Assembly: GCA_955652705.1 (NCBI GenBank)
Contig: CATPBK010000120.1
Coordinates: 1-41,220 of the forward strand
Origin: Candidatus Dormiibacterota bacterium
Lineage (GTDB): Bacteria; Chloroflexota; Dormibacteria; Dormibacterales; Dormibacteraceae
Reading direction: 5' to 3'
Length of the DNA: 41,220 nt
Part shown: one piece after another, positions 1 through 5,951 of the stretch
How the letters are laid out: each line of letters begins with the position of its first letter
How positions within the stretch are numbered: position 1 is the stretch's first letter
Notes under the pieces: model-generated
What the model was told of the DNA's origin: nothing
What the model saw: the letters and a program-made list of their open reading frames with translations, nothing else
Databases searched by the model: none
Position numbers and translations under genes: made by a program

Positions 1-444
1 CGCATCCGCCACTTCTACGTCGACATCCTCGGGTTCGACGTCGTCGTCGAGATGCCCGACGCCCTCTTCCTCTCAGCCGGCGGCTACCACCATCACCTCG
101 GGTTCAACACCTGGGAGTCGAAGGGCGGCCAGCCGCCGCCGCCCGGCACGACCGGGCTCTACCACGTCGCCATCCGGTACCCAACCCGGGCCGCGCTGGG
201 CGACGCCCTGCGCCGGCTGACCGCGGCAGGCTGGCCCTTGGACGGCATGAACGACCACGGCACGCACGAGGCGCTCTACCTGCACGATCCCGACGAGAAC
301 GGGCTCGAGTTCGCCTGGGACCGGCCTCCCGAGCAGTGGCCGCTCGACGCCGAGGGCCACCTGGCGTTCACCGGCCGGCAGCTCGACATCGACGGCCTCT
401 TCCGCGAAGGCGCGGAAGCGGACAAGAAAAAGCCGGTCGCCTAG
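1..444 (+). CDS. VOC-family dioxygenase (CatE-like), C-terminal part, cut by window edge
   Basis: The reading frame is open from base 1, so the N-terminus lies outside the window. What remains is a vicinal-oxygen-chelate domain: an opening RIRHFYVDILGFDVVVE strand-helix, then GGYHHHLGFNTW, GLYHVAIRYPTR and DPDENGLEFAWD. The His in GLYHVA and the Glu in NGLEF are the expected positions for two of the metal ligands of two-domain extradiol (catechol-2,3-dioxygenase, CatE) proteins, and both are present. The same GGYHHHLG(F/L)NTW block occurs in the C-terminal domain of the protein at 10498-11400, so the two are paralogues. The tail (residues after EQWPLDAEGHL) ends in a Lys-rich stretch. The substrate cannot be told from sequence; a ring-cleaving or glyoxalase-type reaction is inferred from family only. 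Confidence 0.85.
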   Translation, partial: RIRHFYVDILGFDVVVEMPDALFLSAGGYHHHLGFNTWESKGGQPPPPGTTGLYHVAIRYPTRAALGDALRRLTAAGWPLDGMNDHGTHEALYLHDPDENGLEFAWDRPPEQWPLDAEGHLAFTGRQLDIDGLFREGAEADKKKPVA

Positions 445-458
445 GCAGGGCGACCGGC
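432..458. terminator. Bidirectional hairpin terminator candidate
   Basis: GCCGGTCGCC at 432-441 pairs perfectly with GGCGACCGGC at 449-458 around a 7-nt loop. The stop codon of the VOC gene (442-444) is in the loop. It sits between the converging genes ending at 444 and 486. An A-run (427-431) precedes it, giving a U-tract for minus-strand transcripts; the plus-strand side has only CTT. It is therefore a better terminator for the minus-strand gene. Confidence 0.6.
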
Positions 459-485
459 CTTGCGGTTACGGAGGTCGACTTCTAG

Positions 486-854
486 CTACTGTCCTGGTGT
501 CGCTGGCGTAGTCGGCGCGGCGGGTGCCTTGCCGGCGCCTTCCTGGGCTTCCCGAGCTTGGCTCTCAGTCCCCTCGTGGGTCGGGTCTTCGTTGGACGCG
601 CCTGGGGTGCCGGCGTGCCCACCCGGCCGGGCGGTGCCGTTGTCCTCGGCCGTTTCCTGGGCCTGGCTCTCCGCCGTCTCATGCGTGGCGTTCTCGTTAG
701 ACGTGAACGTCCCTGGTGCAGCCGCGGCTGGCGGTGTCGAGGCCGCGTTGGCGGCGATCGTGCTGGCGTTGTAAACCACGGCCCCGATCACGCCCCCGGC
801 CACCATCGATCCCGCGATCGCGACGGCGAACATCGTCCTGCGCAATCGAATCAT
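486..854 (-). CDS. Small exported protein with two NExxTHE repeats
   Basis: A 122-residue protein of unknown function. I chose the ATG at 854 because AAGGAG lies 7 nt upstream; an in-frame start at 902 has no such support. Residues 1-30 form a basic start followed by a hydrophobic segment (MIRLRRTMFAVAIAGSMVAG), so it is probably exported or membrane anchored. The rest is low-complexity Ala/Pro/Glu/Thr sequence holding two copies of one motif, SNENATHETAES and SNEDPTHEGTES, each followed by an acidic Gln/Glu-rich stretch. The protein at 5628-5885 has one copy and a similar N-terminus (GGVIGA shared), so they are paralogues. I recognise no named domain. The start codon lies in the 3' arm of an 11-bp hairpin (see 850-892). 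Confidence 0.75.
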   Translation of the reverse strand: MIRLRRTMFAVAIAGSMVAGGVIGAVVYNASTIAANAASTPPAAAAPGTFTSNENATHETAESQAQETAEDNGTARPGGHAGTPGASNEDPTHEGTESQAREAQEGAGKAPAAPTTPATPGQ

Positions 855-892
855 CTGGTTGCTCCTTGTTCGCTGGGAATGAACCAGATGAT
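850..892 (-). promoter_or_regulatory. Inverted repeat enclosing the ribosome binding site
   Basis: ATCATCTGGTT (850-860) and AACCAGATGAT (882-892) are perfect 11-bp inverted repeats 21 nt apart. In the minus-strand mRNA of the small exported protein this forms a stem whose loop holds the AAGGAG Shine-Dalgarno site and whose 3' arm contains the AUG. It could be a translational switch, or at DNA level an operator for the divergent 854/968 pair. The function is inferred. Confidence 0.5.
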
Positions 893-916
893 CCGTCCCC
901 AACCTTAAATTTGGCT

Positions 917-946
917 TTGAATTGGCTGTGAGTTCGCGGCTGTAAC
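917..946 (+). promoter_or_regulatory. Possible sigma-70 promoter for the lipoprotein gene
   Basis: TTGAAT (917-922) and TGTAAC (941-946) are spaced by 18 nt, 21 bases ahead of the ATG at 968. The surrounding 900-925 is the most AT-rich part of the intergenic region. The -10 match is only partial, and there is no clear Shine-Dalgarno for the downstream gene. Confidence 0.35.
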
Positions 947-967
947 GCCCTCCTGTATCAGCAGTTC

Positions 968-1435
968 ATGAACCACAAGCTGTTTTATGCATGCGCTCTG
1001 CTGGCGCTGGCCGCCGCGGCCTGCGGCAGCTCGACCCCCACTTCCACCGGGACTTCGGCCGGGTCAGGCGCCGCCGGGACGGTGTCGGTTGCCGACTCCA
1101 AGCTGGGCAAGATCCTGGTCGACGGAAGCGGCCGCAGCCTCTACCTCTTCGAAGCTGACAAAGGCACCACCTCGACCTGCTACGACGCTTGCGCCACAGT
1201 CTGGCCGCCACTCCTGACGACTGGCGCACCGACCGCGGGGACTGGCGCGCAGGCTGGGCTGCTGGGCACCACGATGCGCAAGAACGGCGGTACCGAGGTT
1301 ACCTACCACGGCCATCCCCTCTACTACTGGGCGGGCGACAAGAAGCCGGGCGACGTGACCGGCCAGGGCCTCGACAACTACGGCGGCGCCTGGTACGTGC
1401 TGGACGCCGGCGGCAACAAGATCGACAACTCCTGA
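968..1435 (+). CDS. Lipoprotein with Yx(FWY)xxD repeats (COG4315 / Lipoprotein_15)
   Basis: A 155-residue predicted lipoprotein. A short signal peptide ends in LAAAACGSS, giving a lipidated Cys at residue 19. The mature part has the two secreted repeats of the family: SLYLFEADKGTTSTCYDACATVWPPL (split here as YLFEADKG, then the paired Cys and VWPPL) and PLYYWAGDKKPGD followed by GLDNYGGAWYVLDAGG. These are the conserved Yx(FWY)xxD signatures. Family members are extracytoplasmic and their biochemical role is not settled; some occur near respiratory or haem proteins, which fits the redox genes downstream here. Its 3' end overlaps the convergent PhnD-like gene by 58 bp. Confidence 0.9.
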   Translation: MNHKLFYACALLALAAAACGSSTPTSTGTSAGSGAAGTVSVADSKLGKILVDGSGRSLYLFEADKGTTSTCYDACATVWPPLLTTGAPTAGTGAQAGLLGTTMRKNGGTEVTYHGHPLYYWAGDKKPGDVTGQGLDNYGGAWYVLDAGGNKIDNS

Positions 1436-2142
1436 GCGATGGGTGAGTAGTCAGGCGCGGGCGCGAAGCCGGCGACAAAGAACTCTTCGAGCCTGGCTCC
1501 GCGGAGGTCCAGGAGCCGGCGACTCAACTCACTCTTGAGCCCGGCGTCGAGCCCGGCCCGGACAACGACGGGCTGGCTCGCAGCGGGACCGAGTGTTTCG
1601 ACGATTCGCAACCGCTGGTCAAGGTCTGGATTTGCGCGCAGCTCCATCGCCAGCACCTGACAATCGATGGCGGCGCCGTCGACCGATCCGTCGGACACGA
1701 GGCGCAGGGCACGCTGGTGAAACCCCGCCTCTACGACCTCCCGAAAGAAGCTCCAGGAGCCGACTCGCCGGAGAACGACCCAGTAGCCGGACCAGGAGCT
1801 CGGCTCGTTGACGGCCCAACGCGACCCCCTGAGGTCGTCCACCGATTGGAACGGCGAATCCCGGCGGACGACGACTTCCGAGGAGTAGAGCGGCCGTCCG
1901 GCGAAGCGCGGATCGCTGAGGACCGGCGCTGCGATGGCTTCGACGGCGCCGCCGAGCCAGATCAGCGGCGGGCTGCAGACGAAAGCGACGTCGACCCGGC
2001 CAGACGCGAGCTCTCGCCAATCGGCGCCGTCGATGAAGTCGTCTGCTCCGAGAGCGGCGGCCACGTATTCGTACAGCGGCCGGTTGCAGGGAGCGAGGTA
2101 AGTGGCGACTCGCAGGGTTCGAGGGTACATCTCCCGGCTCAC
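1378..2142 (-). CDS. PhnD-like phosphate/phosphonate-type substrate-binding protein
   Basis: About 254 residues starting at the GTG at 2142, which has GAGG 5 nt upstream; the ATG at 2130 (MYPRTLRVATYLAP) is the alternative, and longer in-frame starts run into the divergent protease gene. The sequence follows the PhnD/SsuA periplasmic-binding fold: RVATYLAPCNRPLYEYV, then SGRVDVAFVCSPPLIWL, YSSEVVVRRDSPFQSVDDLRG, VNEPSSWSGYW, GSVDGAAIDCQVLA and the typical closing EEFFVAGFAPAPDY. There is no evident signal peptide and no transporter partner next to it, so it may be a cytoplasmic ligand-binding or sensor version rather than an importer subunit. The ligand is unknown. The 3' end overlaps the lipoprotein gene tail to tail. 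Confidence 0.8.
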   Translation of the reverse strand: MSREMYPRTLRVATYLAPCNRPLYEYVAAALGADDFIDGADWRELASGRVDVAFVCSPPLIWLGGAVEAIAAPVLSDPRFAGRPLYSSEVVVRRDSPFQSVDDLRGSRWAVNEPSSWSGYWVVLRRVGSWSFFREVVEAGFHQRALRLVSDGSVDGAAIDCQVLAMELRANPDLDQRLRIVETLGPAASQPVVVRAGLDAGLKSELSRRLLDLRGARLEEFFVAGFAPAPDYSPIAQELSILLPPASSTYQAPP

Positions 2143-2200
2143 AGCAACCTCTGAGGAAACGCTAAGCCTGATTTCAGCCCGGAGCCCAAAGCTGAGCACC

Positions 2201-2980
2201 ATGAACTTCAAGACTCCAGTCCGCAAACGCCTGGCCCTGGCCGGTGCGATCGTCACGCTCGGTCTCTTCGGAGCTGCCTGCTCCGCCACGCTGGTACTAC
2301 CCGCCGGCGGCCGCGTCGGGATCACGGTCGGCACCTCGGCCGCGACCCCGGCCCCCACGACGACCCACACGGTCGTGACCAACGTCACCAGCACGGACCT
2401 CCAGAGCGACTACATCAAGGTCGTGCAGACCACCGGGCCCTCGGTGGTGCAGATCCAGACCTCCGGTGGGCTCGGCTCCGGCATCGTCTTCGACAGCAAG
2501 GGCGACATCGTCACCAACGCCCATGTCGTGAGCGGGTCCAGCACCTTCACGGTCACAACCTCGACTGGCGCCACCCTTGCCGCCACCCTGGTCGGCGTTG
2601 ACACCAGCCACGACCTGGCCGTGATCCGCGTCAATAGCACTTCCCTGACGCCCGCCACCTTCACCGACAGCTCGGCCCTCCAAGTGGGCGACATCGTGCT
2701 CGCCATCGGGAGCCCCTACGGGCTCTCCGGCTCGGTCACGCAGGGTCTCGTCAGCGCGCTCAACCGTGACATCCCCGAGTCCCGGTCGGTCACCCTCACG
2801 GGCCTCATCCAGACCAGCGCCGCGATCAATCCTGGCAACAGCGGCGGCGCGCTGACCAACCTGGCGGGCCAGGTGGTGGGGATCCCGACGCTCGGCGCTT
2901 CCGGCGGCGACGGCATCGGCTTCGCCATCCCGAGCAACACGGTGGTCAGCGTGGCCAACCGCCTGATCGGTGGCCTCTAA
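2201..2980 (+). CDS. HtrA/DegP-like S1C serine protease without PDZ domain, lipoprotein
   Basis: A 259-residue trypsin-fold protease. The ATG at 2201 begins a signal peptide ending in LFGAACS, so Cys27 is a probable lipidation site. The catalytic triad is visible: His108 in VTNAHVV, Asp138 in SHDLAVI and Ser214 in INPGNSGGAL. The protein ends right after the protease domain (GIGFAIPSNTV and a short helix), so the C-terminal PDZ domains of DegP/HtrA are missing. It probably acts on misfolded or specific proteins outside the membrane. Only 5 nt separate it from the next gene, and it heads a tight run with the ferric-reductase-like, NuoF-like and YceI genes, suggesting co-transcription. Confidence 0.9.
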   Translation: MNFKTPVRKRLALAGAIVTLGLFGAACSATLVLPAGGRVGITVGTSAATPAPTTTHTVVTNVTSTDLQSDYIKVVQTTGPSVVQIQTSGGLGSGIVFDSKGDIVTNAHVVSGSSTFTVTTSTGATLAATLVGVDTSHDLAVIRVNSTSLTPATFTDSSALQVGDIVLAIGSPYGLSGSVTQGLVSALNRDIPESRSVTLTGLIQTSAAINPGNSGGALTNLAGQVVGIPTLGASGGDGIGFAIPSNTVVSVANRLIGGL

Positions 2981-2985
2981 AAGCG

Positions 2986-3567
2986 ATGAGCAACACGCTC
3001 CTCTGGTACACGACCCGCGGCGCCGGCGCTGTCAGCCTCCTGCTGCTCTCCGGCGTGCTGGTGCTCGGAGTCCTGGGCACGGCCCGCTTCGAAGCCCCCG
3101 GCTGGCCTCGCTTCCTGACGACGGCCTTCCACCGCAATCTCTCGCTGATAGCGATCGCGTTCCTGGCCCTGCACGTGATCACGGCGGTGGTGGACCCCTT
3201 CACGAGCCTCGGCTGGGTGGCGGCTCTGATCCCCTTCGGCTCCTACTACCGCACCTTCTGGCTCGGACTCGGCACGATCGCAGCCGAGCTGCTGGTGGCG
3301 GTCCTCGTAACGAGCCTCTTCCGGGGCCTGATTGGCGGGCGCGCCTGGCGGCTCGTCCACTGGCTGTCGTACGCGGCCTGGCCGATCGCGGTGGCTCACG
3401 GCATCGGGACCGGCACCGACACCGGCTCCAGCTGGATGACCGCGATCGACATCGCCTGCGTCGGCGCCGTCGTGACGGCCGCCGCGGCGCGAGTGCTGAT
3501 GCCGGCCCCGGACCCGCTGACGCACGAGCGCACCCGCTTTCGGGTGACTGTCAAGCGCGAGCTGTGA
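2986..3567 (+). CDS. Ferric-reductase-like haem b membrane protein
   Basis: A 193-residue integral membrane protein with about five or six hydrophobic segments. His49 and His63 lie 14 residues apart on one helix, and His125 and His138 lie 13 apart on another. This is the bis-haem ligand pattern of ferric-reductase-like / MsrQ-type transmembrane domains. There is no attached FAD/NAD module, so electrons must come from a partner. The obvious candidate is the NuoF-like flavoprotein whose ATG overlaps this stop codon (TGATG at 3565-3569). It is inferred to carry electrons across or out of the membrane; the acceptor is unknown. Confidence 0.85.
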   Translation: MSNTLLWYTTRGAGAVSLLLLSGVLVLGVLGTARFEAPGWPRFLTTAFHRNLSLIAIAFLALHVITAVVDPFTSLGWVAALIPFGSYYRTFWLGLGTIAAELLVAVLVTSLFRGLIGGRAWRLVHWLSYAAWPIAVAHGIGTGTDTGSSWMTAIDIACVGAVVTAAAARVLMPAPDPLTHERTRFRVTVKREL

Positions 3568-4679
3568 TGTCCGCTGGTTCCTTGCTGGCGGACGCGGATC
3601 GCCCGGCGCCCCTCCCGGCGGGCGGCCCCGACCTGATGGCCGCTCTCGAGCGCAGCGGTCTCCGCGGCCGCGGGGGCGCTGCCTTCCCGGTCGGGACCAA
3701 GTGGCGGTCCGTGGCCGGTCGCGCGGCCGGTGGAGCGGTGGTCGTCGCCAACGGGGCGGAAGCCGATCCATTGAATCGCAAGGACCAGACGCTGCTGGCC
3801 TCGCGCCCGCACCTGGTGCTCGATGGCGCCTTCCTGGCCGCGCAGACGGTCGGCGCGGACCAGGTGATCCTTTACGTGGGGGAGCGGCATCGGGCAGCCC
3901 AAGCCGCGCTGGCGCGGGCCCTGGGCGAGCGTCCCGCCCTGCAGCGCAAGCAGGCCCGACTCGTGATCGCGCCGCCCCGCTACGTGGCGGGCGAGGAGAC
4001 GGCCGCGGTCAACTACATCGAGACCGGCGTGGCGGTGCCCACGGCCACGCCGCCGCGCCCGTTCGAGCGTGGTGTGGACGGCCGGCCGACACTGATCCAG
4101 AACGTCGAGAGCCTGGCTCGCGCCGCGCTGGTGGCGCGGCACGGAGAATCCGCCGGCGGGAGGATCCTGGTCACCGTGAGCGGCGCAGTCGCCGTGCCAC
4201 GCGTGGTCGAGGTGCCGGTCGGCTCCACGGTCGGCGAAGCCATCGACCTGGCCGGCGGTCTGGCCGGGCCTCCCCGCGCGGTCCTGGTCGGCGGCTTCTT
4301 CGGCGCCTGGCTGGACGTCGGGTCCGCCTGGGACCGGCGACTGCCGGGCGGCTGCGGGGCCATCACCGTCCTCTCCGCCAGAATCTCGCCGCTGGCCGAG
4401 ACGGCCCGCATGGTGCGCTTCCTCGCCGGCGAGAGCGCGGCTCAGTGCGGCCCCTGCTACTTCGGTCTCGGCGCCCTCGCCACGACCTGCGAGCGGATCG
4501 CCGCCGGTCAAGCGGAGGCAGCTGACCTCGAGCGGCTTAGGCGCTGGTCGGGACAGCTGGTCGCGAGAGGCGCCTGCCGCCACCCGGACGGGGCGGCGGG
4601 CCTGGTCCACTCGGCATTGCAGGTGTTCGAGCCCGAGTTCGCGGCTGCCTGTCGTACTGTGGGCCTGGTGGCCGCTTGA
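3567..4679 (+). CDS. NuoF-like flavoprotein (Complex1_51K/SLBB family)
   Basis: A 370-residue protein related to the FMN/NADH-binding subunit of complex I. GLRGRGGAAFPVGTKW (residues 31-46) and GEETAAVNYIETG (142-154) match the nucleotide and FMN regions of NuoF, followed by an SLBB-like section (about 197-235). The C-terminal Fe-S domain reads ESAAQCGPC, then GACRHPDG: Cys294, Cys297 and Cys337 remain, but the first Cys of the classical CxxCxxC is Ala. The start is the ATG overlapping the previous stop. As a stand-alone NuoF beside a haem b membrane protein it is probably an NAD(P)H or other donor dehydrogenase feeding that protein, not part of complex I; no other nuo gene is present. Donor identity is inferred. 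Confidence 0.88.
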   Translation: MSAGSLLADADRPAPLPAGGPDLMAALERSGLRGRGGAAFPVGTKWRSVAGRAAGGAVVVANGAEADPLNRKDQTLLASRPHLVLDGAFLAAQTVGADQVILYVGERHRAAQAALARALGERPALQRKQARLVIAPPRYVAGEETAAVNYIETGVAVPTATPPRPFERGVDGRPTLIQNVESLARAALVARHGESAGGRILVTVSGAVAVPRVVEVPVGSTVGEAIDLAGGLAGPPRAVLVGGFFGAWLDVGSAWDRRLPGGCGAITVLSARISPLAETARMVRFLAGESAAQCGPCYFGLGALATTCERIAAGQAEAADLERLRRWSGQLVARGACRHPDGAAGLVHSALQVFEPEFAAACRTVGLVAA

Positions 4680-5401
4680 GGAAGCGCCTGACGATCGGGG
4701 CCGCGATTCTCGTCCTCCTCCTAGCGGTCGCCGGCGCCGGTGCCTACGCGTACTACTTCTCCGGGCTGCGCTCGGCTCCGAAGGCGCTCACCCTGAGCAC
4801 GCCCTCGCCGGCCCCGACCACGTCAACGTCGTCGGGTTTGGCCGGCGCCTGGACCGTCGCGACCGGCTCGAAGGCCGAGTACCGCGTTAGCGAAGTCTTC
4901 GTCGGCACGACGTCGCCCCATGAAGCGGTCGCCGACACTTCGACCATGAGCGGCGTGATGACTGTCGCCGGTGACACGACCGGGTTTACGGTCAGCTCGA
5001 TGACCTTCACCGCAGGCATGGCCGACCTCCACAGCGTCGACAGTGTGGTGGGCCGCAACGTCACCCAGCGCGACTTCGTCGTGCAGCGGCAGATTGAAGT
5101 TTCCCGTTATCCAACCGCGAGTTTCACAGCGACTTCCGCGGCGGTTCCGCTCACGGTCTCGAGCCAGAAGGTCGACATTTCCGTGCCGGGCAAGCTGACG
5201 ATTCACGGCGTTACAAAAGATGTCATCGCGAGCGCGCAGGCGCAGGTCGTCGGCGACAAGATCGAAGTCGCCAGCAATCCCAGCTCCGCGCTCGTGATCG
5301 ACATGACCGACTACGGCATCACACCGCCGCAGGTGCCGTTCACGAAGGTCGATTCGAAGGTCACGTTGGCCTTCGACATCTTCCTGACCAAGTCCGCGTA
5401 G
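4676..5401 (+). CDS. YceI-family lipocalin-like exported protein
   Basis: A 241-residue protein starting at a TTG that overlaps the preceding stop (TTGA at 4676-4679), which implies translational coupling. An N-terminal membrane anchor or signal (residues about 5-28) and a Ser/Thr/Pro linker lead into a YceI domain from about residue 55: AWTVATGSKAEYRV, VVGRNVTQRDFV, YPTASFTATS, GKLTIHGVTKDV and a final VDSKVTLAFDIFL strand. YceI proteins are beta-barrel binders of long isoprenoid or fatty-amide ligands, including polyprenyl quinone-like molecules. Placed last in a redox operon, it may hold a lipophilic electron carrier; that is inference. Confidence 0.9.
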   Translation: MRKRLTIGAAILVLLLAVAGAGAYAYYFSGLRSAPKALTLSTPSPAPTTSTSSGLAGAWTVATGSKAEYRVSEVFVGTTSPHEAVADTSTMSGVMTVAGDTTGFTVSSMTFTAGMADLHSVDSVVGRNVTQRDFVVQRQIEVSRYPTASFTATSAAVPLTVSSQKVDISVPGKLTIHGVTKDVIASAQAQVVGDKIEVASNPSSALVIDMTDYGITPPQVPFTKVDSKVTLAFDIFLTKSA

Positions 5402-5413
5402 CGCCCTCGTTCA

Positions 5414-5441
5414 TGCAGCACCTCAGAACTCAGGTGTTGCA
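5414..5441. terminator. Hairpin after YceI gene, possible terminator
   Basis: TGCAGCACCT (5414-5423) pairs with AGGTGTTGCA (5432-5441) with one G-U pair and an 8-nt loop, 13 nt after the yceI stop. There is no T-tract after it, so it may be a weak terminator or an mRNA-stabilising hairpin. The remaining 5442-5610 has no other feature I can support. Confidence 0.4.
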
Positions 5442-5627
5442 ACGACTCCTTGATCGCAACGAGTGCAGAGGCCCCATTCGCCGGCGAATTGGGACGTCGA
5501 CCGCCAGGAGTCAACTCGCCTTTCACTGCCAACTCCCAGCCTCCTCGAAGGGAGCCCCAAGGCGCCGGCCCGAGCATGCATTTCAAGAGCTCCGCAGCGG
5601 GGCCAATGCAAAAAGGAGGTGAACAAA

Positions 5628-5885
5628 ATGAACCGGTTTCGAATGGCAATCGCGGGAGGCGCCATCGCCGCCTCGATGCTGACAGGTGGAGTCATCGGCG
5701 CCGCCCTGTCAGGGGCAACCTCGATCGCGGCCAGCGCGGCCACAGCGAGCCCCAGCACGGGCAGCGCGACCACAGCCGCGCCTTCGGGCACGTTCGTGCC
5801 CAACGAGAACGCGACTCATGAGGCGGGCGAGAGCGCCGCGCGTGAGGCGCAGGAGAACGCGGGCCAAGTCCCGACGGTCCCCTAG
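5628..5885 (+). CDS. Small exported protein with one NExxTHE motif
   Basis: An 85-residue protein. The start at 5628 is fixed by a very strong AAGGAGGTGA site 5 nt upstream, so it is likely well expressed. Residues 1-28 (MNRFRMAIAGGAIAASMLTG and onward) form an export signal or anchor. A Ser/Ala/Thr linker leads to FVPNENATHEAGESAAREAQ, the same motif that occurs twice in the paralogue at 486-854. The mature part is short, acidic and probably unstructured. Function unknown. Both paralogues lie at the edges of the redox gene block and both point outward from it. A strong hairpin terminator follows. Confidence 0.75.
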   Translation: MNRFRMAIAGGAIAASMLTGGVIGAALSGATSIAASAATASPSTGSATTAAPSGTFVPNENATHEAGESAAREAQENAGQVPTVP

Positions 5886-5929
5886 TGGGGAGACGTGACG
5901 CCCACAGAGAGGGCGACTGCGATGAAAAG

Positions 5930-5951
5930 GGGCCGGCTAGCATGCCGGCCC
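5930..5951. terminator. Bidirectional intrinsic terminator
   Basis: GGGCCGGC (5930-5937) pairs perfectly with GCCGGCCC (5944-5951) around a 6-nt loop. TCTTTCTTTT follows on the plus strand and AAAA precedes it at 5925-5928, giving CCTTTT on the minus strand. It therefore serves both converging genes. The stop codon of the minus-strand glycosyltransferase (5937-5939) is inside the hairpin. Confidence 0.85.

Noticed and set aside
2970-3566. N-terminal 199 codons of the long open frame ending at 4679
   Set aside because: This part is Arg/Pro-rich and lies in another frame of the well-supported haem membrane protein gene; the flavoprotein starts at 3567.
3396-4610. 404-codon minus-strand open frame opposite the NuoF-like gene
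   Set aside because: Composition is Gly/Arg/Ala-rich with no domain; it is the high-GC antisense shadow of a recognised gene.
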